DNA from: Poteriospumella lacustris
Taxonomy: Eukaryota; Sar; Chrysophyceae; Chromulinales; Dinobryaceae
Length of the DNA stretch: 25,200 bases
NCBI GenBank assembly: GCA_008000375.1
Contig: SMOI01000420.1
Location: 1-25,200, forward strand
Reading direction: 5' to 3'
A program made the translations under genes and the position numbers. The notes under the pieces are model-generated. The model saw nothing but the letters and a program-made list of their open reading frames with translations, searched no databases and was not told where the DNA came from. Below, piece after piece: positions 1 through 7,775 of the stretch. Within the stretch, counting starts at the first letter, position 1, and each line of letters opens with the position of its first letter.

Positions 1-1032
1 GCCACCGTCGTCGAGAGCTTCGCGAGGTCGTCGGCGGCGAGTTGCACGACGCTGAACGACGCGTTCTCGACGACCATCGCGCCGCGATGGCGCAGCAGCC
101 GATCGCCCCGCAGCGAGGTGACGTTGACGGGGCCAATCTGCGCGTTCCACACGTTGAACTCGGCGTGTTCCGTGCGGTTCACCTGCCATTTGACGAGCGA
201 CGCGGCGAAGAACGGACCGACGTGGTCGGTCACGGCGATGTCGTCGTGGTCGCGGGTATCGTCACAGGCCGCGCCGCGGTACCCGGCCTGACAGAGACAC
301 TTGCCCCCGGCGAGGCGTTGGCATTCGCCGTGGTTGGCGCACTCGGTGAAGGCGGGAATGCCGTCGGTGACGACGTCGGTGACGCGGCAGTACGGGCCGA
401 TCGCCTGTTCGGCGTCGACCTGCGTCACGTCGCAGCTGAACGCGTCCCGCGGGGGGTTGCCCGTGTGGTAGACGTAGTTGTTCATGTACGGGGGAAAGGA
501 AGGGAAGTCGATCAGCGTGATGCGGTAGGCACCGAAGCGACCGTCGCGGTTGACGGTTTCCCGTTCGCAGGTGACCTGGCGAATGGATTTCAGGCCGCTG
601 AGGATGTACGTGCACAGCGCGGAATCCATCACGGTGGCGTCCGCTTCGAGGACGACGGAGGCCCCGCCAAAGGTGAATTCGAGTCGCCCCTGCATCACGC
701 CGCCCAAGTGGCCGGTCTCCAGTCGCACCGTACGACGATTCGTCATCGACCGCGCCTGTTCGGGGTCGAAGCCCATTGGACAGTACCGTTGCGCACAGTC
801 ATCGCCCGTGAAACCGTATTCACATACGCAATGGCCGCCGTTGATATGCGGATCGGCGCAGATACCGCGTTGGTTGCACCAGTTCGGACAGCTACACACA
901 CACAACAGAACAGAACAGACGATCAGCATCCACAAGCAAAGCAACAACATGGCGAATGACGTACACTGCTTCGACAGAGCTGTGAGGAAGCCAGGTCCAG
1001 ACAAAGAACACCGCAATCCACCAGAGCCCCAT
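1..1032 (-). CDS. Secreted EGF-like domain protein, 5' part, two exons, runs off left edge
   Basis: Seen: exon 1 is 1032-965 and exon 2 is 891 down to the window edge; the joined frame is open for 319 codons. Exon 1 encodes a hydrophobic N-terminus starting MGLWWIAVFF and ending near SSVEA, a good signal peptide. Residues 24-55 form an EGF-like module with six cysteines (CxxxC, GxC, CxC, GFTGDDC). A second EGF-like module lies at about residues 206-232 (ECANHGEC, CLCQAGYRGAAC). About 85 further residues with N-glycosylation sequons (NRT, NVT, NAS) follow before the edge. Known: such modules occur in secreted or cell-surface proteins. Inferred: extracellular or surface role, specific function unknown. 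The intron (892-964) has a GTACGT donor and a GTGTAG acceptor and joins in phase. If it is retained, an ATG at 950 gives another hydrophobic N-terminus in the same frame. The C-terminus lies outside the window. Confidence 0.8.
892..964 (-). other. Intron 1 of the EGF-domain gene (73 nt)
   Basis: On the minus strand the donor reads GTACGT at 964 and the acceptor ends TGTGTGTAG at 892. The 3' half is T-rich. Splicing joins GT of exon 1 to C of exon 2 to complete a Val codon immediately before the first EGF cysteine. The same donor type (GTACGT) occurs in the small gene at 4027-4739, which supports the call. Confidence 0.7.
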
Positions 1033-1548
1033 ACTGTGTCCTCTTCTTTAATTCTATTTCTCGTGTTTCTTGGCTCAATCGTCCCTACACCAACAATAAA
1101 CCACTCACGTATTTTTTGTACGGATGGAGGCACTTTGCTATACCCTTGCAGGCCGATAAAGATATGAGCCCCAATCATCTTCGTTCGACCGACAACTCAA
1201 AAAGACGCCGCCGCCGCCGCCGCCGCATCGCCGACGAAAAAAATCGCCTGCGCAAATCCTACTTCTCCCCAGAAAACCCCAAACAACAGAACCCCAAACC
1301 CCAAATATCCCCAGCCTGCCTACTTTTCTACTTTTCTACCCACTGCGTACCGGTAACCACGAGCCCAACCATCCAATGCTCTCACAAGTCAAGTTCGCAG
1401 CGCACACAGTTCGATCCATAGTTTTATTTTATTTTACACTACACTGACAATGGATGCAGAAGACACACTGACGGACGGTGCGCGGTACGCGACACGCGAC
1501 ACGTGACACGCGACACGCCACACACTAACCCCCCCCCCACCTAACCAA
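1033..1548. other. Intergenic: upstream of EGF gene, downstream of TFIIH gene
   Basis: No supported gene. The stretch separates two minus-strand genes, so it should hold the promoter of the EGF gene and the 3' end of the TFIIH gene. It contains a CCG trinucleotide run at about 1206-1227 and a C homopolymer near 1531-1539 just past the TFIIH stop codon. No clear TATA box or poly(A) signal was recognised. Confidence 0.6.
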
Positions 1549-3378
1549 CTAATACGTGTACTTGGGAATGCGGTCGGTCACAAAGCGTTGGATCATCGCC
1601 TGGGCCTCGGGGCAGTGGCGACAGCTCACGAGCTTCTCGCCGCGGTCGCTGACCCAGAGCAGCAGCTTCGCCGACTGCAGGTCACTGACCAACTCGCGAA
1701 ACCGCTCGTACGTGACGAGGAAGACGTCGCGCAGGTCCACGACCATGGCCTCGGTGACGTCCATGCGGTACAACTCGTTCTCCCACAGCTGCAACTGATC
1801 GATCACGTTCGCCGGTAAGATCGACTGCGTCGCCAGCTGGTGCTGCTGCTGGCTGCTCTCCGGCTGCCCGGCCCCCGCCCCGGACGAGCCGGACGTACCA
1901 GCGGCCGCAGCGGCGGCAGCCAGGGCCTGCTGTCGCTTGTGGATGACGTGGGGATGGGCGTGTGTGGTGAGGAAGTCGATGATGCGCGAGGTCTTCATGC
2001 CCATGCGGAAGGCGTTCTTCGACTTGTCGCGCGTCAGGCGGCCCAGCACCATGTTCGGCAGCTGCACGGACACCTCCACGAAGATCTTCAGCAGCGCCAC
2101 GTGCAGCGGCGTGGAGACGTACGCGGTCACTTGTAAATTCGTCTCGACGATGATTTGTAACGGTCGCGTCGCCGCTGAGGCGGTGGCGGTGGCGGTCGAG
2201 GCGGTGGCGGTGGCGGTGGCTTTGACACGGTCCAGCGCTTGGTCCACCGACGAGGCAGAGCCCCCCGACGAGGAGGACGAAGCGGACGAGGAGGAGGAGG
2301 AAGAGGACGAGGCGGCTGTACGGGCCCCAAAGACCAAATTGATGGCCTCGGGCGTCGGGTAGAAGCACGGCGCCTTCTTGTCGCGCAGGTACAACAGCCC
2401 CACCTCCGACAGCTCAAACATCAACTGTTTCTGTGCCTTTGTCAACCCACTGACCGGGTAACCGTTGCCAAACTGGGTATACGCGAGGGCAAAGAGGAAC
2501 GACAGCACTTCGACGCGGTCGGACGAGGTCAACGCCTCGCGCGAGATCTGCGCGATGACGTAGTCCCAAATCTGATTCGACAGGTTCTTCAGCATAAACA
2601 CGTAGCCTTTCTCCGTGATTTCAAAGACATCGGTCGTACGCGGCTTGAGCGCCATGAGGCCGGCGTAATAGGTGAACGGCACGACGACGTTGGTTTTGAA
2701 GGCGGAGGCGGGCACCATGCCCACGAGGAATTGCAGCATCAGGTTCCACCGCTCGTGGAAGTTCTCCAGGATCTGTGCGGGGCTAGGCGGTGGATATTGA
2801 GCGGTACGCGCGTTGTTGTTGTTCTGAGCGGTACTGGCGGTGGTGAGGTCGTGGTCGGCCCAGGGGTGTTGCGGGGTGAGCAGCGCCGCCTGTAGCGACG
2901 CTTGGAAGGCCGGGTTCAAGAGAAACGGGCGTTTGCGTTGGAGATGGAGGGAGATGCCCTCGTTCTTCTGACTGGAGGCAGTTTCATTGGCCAGCACCTC
3001 GTCGACGATCATCGCCTCGTCGTCGTCGTTGAGACCGGCGGGGTCATCGGTCGCCGCCGCTGTGGCTGTGGCTGTCGCGGCGGGGACGACGATATACAAC
3101 GAAATCAGCTCTTCCAGGATCTTGTTGCGTGCACCTTCGCCCATGGGCAACAGCTGCAGGGTGATGTCGTGCAGGGTGAACTGCTCGGTCGTGTAGAGCA
3201 CACGCATGACGATGAGTTTGGCGTAGGCCGACAGCGACTGGAAGACCGCCTGGCTGGCGTGGATGTTGTAGCGTCCTGTGGCATGCTGCTGCGCGGGGGA
3301 GTCTGCTTTGCCCAGGTACAAGCTGTCCACGAACACACGGGGTTGTTCCCGTACAATGTCGATGATCGACCGCTGCAT
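1549..3378 (-). CDS. TFB2: General transcription factor IIH subunit p52 (Tfb2/GTF2H4 family)
   Basis: Known role: p52/Tfb2 is a core TFIIH subunit in the nucleus. It anchors and stimulates the XPB helicase/translocase in transcription initiation and nucleotide excision repair. Seen: 609 residues from the ATG at 3378. The open frame continues upstream without an ATG, so this start begins MQRSIIDIVREQPRVF. Recognisable blocks run in family order: an N-terminal winged-helix-like part (YAKLIVMRVLYTTEQFTLHD), a central block (VEVLSFLFALAYTQFGNGYPV, then LMFELSEVGLLYLRD, APCFYPTPEAINLVFG), the IIVETNLQVTAYVSTPLH block, and the C-terminal domain (QLQLWENELYRMD to SAKLLLWVSDRGEKLVSCR) that contacts the TTDA/Tfb5 subunit in other species. 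The protein exceeds the roughly 460-510 residues of human and yeast homologues because of low-complexity inserts: an Ala/Thr stretch, a Ser/Gly run and a Thr/Ala repeat before the IIVE block, and an Ala/Gly/Gln-rich stretch. No intron is needed. Confidence 0.93.
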   Translation of the reverse strand: MQRSIIDIVREQPRVFVDSLYLGKADSPAQQHATGRYNIHASQAVFQSLSAYAKLIVMRVLYTTEQFTLHDITLQLLPMGEGARNKILEELISLYIVVPAATATATAAATDDPAGLNDDDEAMIVDEVLANETASSQKNEGISLHLQRKRPFLLNPAFQASLQAALLTPQHPWADHDLTTASTAQNNNNARTAQYPPPSPAQILENFHERWNLMLQFLVGMVPASAFKTNVVVPFTYYAGLMALKPRTTDVFEITEKGYVFMLKNLSNQIWDYVIAQISREALTSSDRVEVLSFLFALAYTQFGNGYPVSGLTKAQKQLMFELSEVGLLYLRDKKAPCFYPTPEAINLVFGARTAASSSSSSSSSASSSSSGGSASSVDQALDRVKATATATASTATATASAATRPLQIIVETNLQVTAYVSTPLHVALLKIFVEVSVQLPNMVLGRLTRDKSKNAFRMGMKTSRIIDFLTTHAHPHVIHKRQQALAAAAAAAGTSGSSGAGAGQPESSQQQHQLATQSILPANVIDQLQLWENELYRMDVTEAMVVDLRDVFLVTYERFRELVSDLQSAKLLLWVSDRGEKLVSCRHCPEAQAMIQRFVTDRIPKYTY

Positions 3379-4026
3379 TCTCGCTCGGGTGTCGGTCGCT
3401 GTGTGAGAACGGCGGCGGCTGAGCGACAACGAATAACGAACCACTGCGTGTCCAAGAGCCAATTCTGCACCTTGTCACAAGGCGATAGCCCTTACAATGA
3501 GTATCCCGATGGACGTGCGGGTGAAAGAAACTGAACGAATCGATTGTGACTGACCGCGATGTTCTCGGCTCAGGGTTCTCATGGCACAGACTGCTGCCGT
3601 ACACTAGAAGACTGCAGATACTGCGGAAGATGATGTTACTCTGTCACGAGATATGTACGATGTTCCGTGTGTACTTCAAAGAAGCCAACTAAACAGCACT
3701 GTCTGTAGCCTTCAGTACAAGTCTACGTACACGAAATAGCTGTACTTCCGACAGTGTATCAATGAAATCATATATACTGGGATAACGAGCCAACATGTAC
3801 AAGGTTCCGCTGAAGAGTGTCGATCGACCGTCAAACTAAGCGTTGAACGTTGAGAAACGGATGCAAACATAGCGACGGTTCCTTTCGTCGCAGGATCTTC
3901 GTCGCCGCGGCCGCGGGCAGCTCAACGAACAGGAAAAGCAGATCTTCTCGGCCGAACGTCTCATCAGACAACTATACCCCGACAGAAGAAACACTTCCCA
4001 ACTAGACGGAGACGAGAGGAGAGAAC
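3379..4026. other. Intergenic between divergent TFIIH and small coiled-coil genes
   Basis: The flanking genes point away from each other, so this is likely a shared upstream region. An open stretch at about 3892-4035 reads as a charged peptide in another frame, but it does not splice in frame with the downstream exons and has no start, so it is treated as 5' untranslated or chance. The frame of the downstream ATG has a stop codon (TAG) just upstream, near 4004. No RNA gene was recognised. Confidence 0.5.
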
Positions 4027-4739
4027 ATGAGCGAGGTACGTTGGCGTTGTGTGTTGTGTGGGCCGCTGTGTTGGCGGTGGACTAGTCGTTGGCCTCTTCT
4101 CACCCTGCGCCGCTTGTCTGTTATCTGCAGCATCATCACCATCACCACAACCACCATCATCACGATGACACCACCACCGCCGCGTTGCTGCTGGCGCTGA
4201 AACAAGAACTGCTGACGCTGCGGGCGGAAGTGGCCGCCGGCAAACAAGAGACGATCACCTTGCGCACCGAAGTCACCTCGTTGCAAGCTGAAGTACACAC
4301 GCTGCGCACCCGCGTGCACAAACTCGAACACGCGGGAGAAGTCGCCCCCACCGAGCCGGCCATTGAGATCGAACTGGCGCCCCTCAACCACCTCTACAGC
4401 AGCGAGACCGCCGCCTCCGCCGCCGACGAACCGCTCTCTCCGGTACGTACCACCTCCCTGCTGCATCGCCACTTAGAGCTGCTCGTGTTTTAACGGACGG
4501 CAATGGATTAGATTGGCAAAGCGTCGGCGTCCGCTTCGTCGGCGAGCGCCGGTGCCAGTGCCGGTGCCGGTGCTGCTGCCGCTGCGGCGGAGGAGGAAAC
4601 AGCGAAGCCCGCGGCCAAGGTGAGTGTGTCTCTGTCCGTCCCTCCCTCTCATGTACTGCTCTCTTACGCTGTCGTTGTGTACGCGTTGCAGACGCAGCGT
4701 CGCCCCTCGGTCCACCCGCTGGAGGAAGAGGACAAGTAG
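4027..4739 (+). CDS. Small His-rich coiled-coil protein, four exons
   Basis: Not assigned to a known family. Exons: 4027-4035, 4131-4442, 4512-4619 and 4692-4739. All three introns are phase 0, with donors GTACGT, GTACGT and GTGAGT and acceptors CTGCAG, GATTAG and TTGCAG. The joined protein has 158 residues: MSE, a His-rich run (residues 4-14, ten His and one Asn), an Asp/Thr stretch, then a coiled coil at about residues 22-80 with heptad spacing (ALKQELLTLRAEV, ITLRTEVTSLQAEVHTLRTRV). An acidic linker, an Ala/Ser/Gly-rich segment from exon 3 and a charged tail ending EEEDK follow. The His run could bind metal and the coiled coil suggests oligomerisation, but both are inferences. The donor sites, preserved phase and stop in the last exon support the model; the nine-base first exon is the least certain part. 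Confidence 0.72.
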
Positions 4740-5226
4740 AGCCCCGCTGCACCCCCTCCCCTCACCACCACTGCACCACACACGACCGTGTCGCCTGTTG
4801 CTCTGTACAGAGCACACCACGCCACACACCTACGAGACGGCGCCCTTCTTTCTCTCTATATATTTATTACCGCTGCTGCCGCTGCTGCCGCTGCTGTTGC
4901 TGCAGCATCGTGCAGCGCATTGTATACAACGTATTTATACACCACACTATACACTATACAGCACATATGCACACAGTAGACAGTACTACCGGGTGGTTGG
5001 GGAACCCTGGACTACACCGCACCGCTACCGACTGCGTTGGACTACACATTATGAGTACTCCTGAGTACACACAGACACCTCCACGCGGCTGTATCATACC
5101 ACAGGGGGAGAGAAAGAGAGACGAGGCAGTACCGTTACACTGTAGCACCCTCCCTCCCCGCCTCTCTCACCGACTGGCACGCGGCTACCGTCACCGTCCA
5201 CTGGAGCCCCCCCCCCTGTCTCTCTC
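4740..5226. other. Intergenic between convergent genes
   Basis: The 3' flanks of the coiled-coil gene (+) and the GT61 gene (-) meet here. The stretch contains a CTG/CCG trinucleotide run (about 4870-4905) and TACAC/TATAC-rich sequence (about 4920-4985). Short open frames here are low-complexity and have no family features. Confidence 0.5.
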
Positions 5227-5856
5227 TCAGGGCACGAGGGGCATCAAATAGTCGACCAACTGATACGGTTTGATCGGAATCGGCCCCCGGTACCGGCCGC
5301 GACCACAGTGGAACACGTGGTACCGCAGCCCCAGACTGCGCCCCAGATGCTCAATCGTCGTCACGGCGAAGTTCTCGGGCCGGATCTCCACCACCGTCGT
5401 GTTCGGCCGCGCGAAGAGAATGTTCGTCAGGCCGGCGCCGTGGACGCCGACGATCAGCACCGCCTGGTGGAACCACGTCACGATCTGGGCGAAGCTCTCG
5501 TTGCGCCCGTAGAACCGTCGCAGGTGGTACCCGCGGGGCTTTGCCAACCGTTCGCCCAACAGGCTCCAGACGTCGTCGGCGTAGAGCATGCGGCGGTAGG
5601 CGTCGTGCCCACGGTCGTACAGGATGATGTACTTCTTCTCCTGCTGCTGCTGGTGGAGGGCGGTGGTAGCGGTGGTAGCGGCGGTGGTGGCGGTTGTTGA
5701 GGCAGCGACGGTGGTGGCAGTGACAGTGGCAGTGGCAATGGTGGCAGTGGTGGTGGGTGTGCTCTCGGCTGGCGGTGACTGTGGTGGCCCATACGAGGCC
5801 ATGGGCCCATCAAACGCCGGCACGACCTCTTCACTGTCCCTCCACCAGTCCATTCC

Positions 5857-5919
<63 letters not shown>

Positions 5920-7008
5920 TAGATACGGCGGGATGTGCGCCTCAATCGCCGCCTTCAGCGTCGTGACCAGCGACGGCAGCAGCATGCAACACTCGCCCAG
6001 CACCGGGGTGATGATATACGGCGCCAGCACCAGTTCTCGCTCGTCGGTGAAGTACTGCAGGTTCAATTCCTCCAGCGACTCGTGCAGGACGCCGTACCAA
6101 CGCAACAGCGGCCAGTATTTGGTCACCGTGTGGTACATGCGCGCGCTCATGACGATGGGCATACGCGGCCACCGTTGGAGCAACGGGCGAAAGGTGAACA
6201 GTTGGGCGTAGATTTCAATGACTTCGTGGAAGACATTGCCTTCGTACGGGTGATTGAGGTTGAGGATGGGCGTGTGGTGGAAGATACGACGATGAAAATA
6301 GGCCATCGTGAGGTTCGCCCAGCCACTGGCCCACGACAGGTCGGCGCAGCCGCCATGGCGATAATTTCGGGTCGGGTAGGAGTATTGGGGTAATGGGGCC
6401 TCGGGATGGTGCGGGGAGGGCCATTTCCACGGGCGTCGGTCCGACAAATCGAAGATTTGACCGTTCCAGGTGATGAACACGTCGCGAATGGCGAAGAGAT
6501 GCGGCACCAGTGCGTGGTATTGGCTCAACCCCGACGGTGGGTACGGGTTTGGGGTCGTAAACGGTGTTTTCCAGAGTAAAACGTTTTGATACGGACCTCG
6601 ACACGGCGTGAATCGTTGCGATTCGGTGGGTAAGCGGTCGAGATCACACCACTGCGTCACTTGTGGCAGGTCGAAGAGGTCGATCATCGTTACGTTCTCG
6701 GAGTACATCTCCGTGGCGTTGAATATGGCATCGTGTTCAAAGAAAGAGTACAGAGAAGGCTTGGTAGAGGCGGTAGCGGTGGAGGGTTTCTTCTTGTTCT
6801 TCGATGCGGGGGTCGCAGTCGCGTGGAACTTCGCGCGATAAGCAGCGATTTCTTCGTCCCCGAAGAATGTTTGCAACCAGAATGTCTCATCAGCGGTGGT
6901 GGTCTTGCTTTCACTACTGCTTGCACCACCAGAGGAGGAGGCCGTGGCGACGCAGCTCACGAGGAGGAGGAGCCACGTGGTCGCCAGCAGAACCCACCAC
7001 GAATCCAT
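5227..7008 (-). CDS. GT61-type glycosyltransferase (DUF563), type II membrane or secreted
   Basis: Seen: 593 residues from the ATG at 7008 (MDSWWVLLATTWLLLLVSC), a hydrophobic N-terminus suited to a signal anchor or signal peptide. The C-terminal part carries the GT61 signature: a loop of the form VGVHGAGLTNILFA at about residues 520-533, then VVEIRPENF and a region ending in YHVF. This is the same order as in plant xylosyl/arabinosyltransferases and animal EOGT. N-glycosylation sequons are present (NAT, NVT, NLT, NES, NTT). Two low-complexity inserts interrupt the catalytic half: about 21 Gln encoded by mixed CAG/CAA (about 5858-5920), and a Thr/Ala-rich stretch (about 5660-5760). Known: GT61 enzymes transfer pentoses or GlcNAc from nucleotide sugars in the ER/Golgi lumen. 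Inferred: this enzyme glycosylates secretory glycans or proteins; donor and acceptor unknown. Confidence 0.88.
5858..5920 (-). repeat. CAG/CAA repeat encoding about 21 Gln in the GT61 gene
   Basis: On the plus strand this reads as a run of CTG and TTG triplets, about 21 in all, in frame with the GT61 gene. Mixing CAA with CAG usually slows expansion compared with pure CAG. Confidence 0.95.
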
Positions 7009-7775
7009 GATCAACGCAAAGTCATCAATGACGCGTCTGCGTGTCTATACCTTGAATGTGTATGTGCCTGACCGAACGGCCTCGCAACTCAAACGAAAAA
7101 GCGTTCTTCAATCAAAGTGACTTTCCACCGGCGGACGGTCGACGGTCGAGTGGATAGCGTAACATGATGAGGATGAGGATGGTACATCTCCATCCGCAGT
7201 CTGCCCACACAGGTGCTGCCATGCAAAGTAGACGGACTGTACCAGGACCGCAGGCAGGTGGCAGGTGGCAGGTGGCAGGTGGCGGGTGGCAGGTGGCGGG
7301 TCAAAGGCGCATTCGTATTACAGTGGGTGGTATTAAGCACTGCGTATCAAGTCAAGCACCCCAAAGCTACAGAACTAAACCCAAACCACGACTACACTAC
7401 AGCTACAGCCAGCAGTCTACAAGCTACGTACACAACAACAGCAACAACAACAAACGTGTGTGTGTGTGTGTGGGGGGGGGGGTGCCCCCTCACCTCTCAC
7501 CTCCCCTCTACAGCCAACGTGGTTCTTCTATGAGCAACGTAAACACACAAACAACACACAAACAACGCACAAACAAATGGCAAAAAGATGCACAGAGGGC
7601 CCCAAGGGAACTGTATCAATCAAGGCGGGCCCTGGTACCCAACACACACAAACACAGCAACGGTCACGGTGTGACCGCGACAGCTACGATATAATAACAG
7701 ATGACCATAACAGATGTGCCTACCCATCACCACCACCACCACCACCACCACCACTGCTGCTGCCACCCCACACGG
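7009..7775. other. Intergenic with minisatellite and simple repeats
   Basis: Lies upstream of the GT61 gene and downstream of the membrane-protein gene, both on minus. It contains a 7-bp tandem repeat (7255-7301), a TG run followed by a G homopolymer (about 7456-7481), ACAAAC-type repeats (about 7540-7575) and a CAC run (about 7726-7753). Open frames here are repeat-derived. No gene is supported. Confidence 0.6.
7255..7301. repeat. 7-bp minisatellite, unit CAGGTGG, about 6-7 copies
   Basis: Units start at 7255, 7262, 7269, 7276, 7283, 7290 and 7297. The fifth reads CGGGTGG, and the last is degenerate at its end. It is noncoding and lies about 250 bp upstream of the GT61 start. Confidence 0.93.

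Noticed and set aside
42-959. Plus-strand open frame of 305 codons from a TTG
   Set aside because: It is antisense to the EGF-domain gene, has no ATG start and no family features. The minus strand shows regular EGF cysteine spacing and a signal peptide.
2239-3534. Plus-strand open frames opposite the TFIIH gene
   Set aside because: They overlap a clear Tfb2 homologue antisense and have biased low-complexity composition.
3892-4035. Charged open stretch upstream of the His-rich gene as an extra exon
   Set aside because: Its phase at the 4035 donor would lead to a stop in exon 2, and it has no start codon. Treated as untranslated or chance.
4131-4170. His codon run as an engineered affinity tag
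   Set aside because: It mixes CAT/CAC codons with an Asn, sits behind a natural intron acceptor and is embedded in a repeat-rich genome with other CAC runs, so a natural repeat is the simpler reading.
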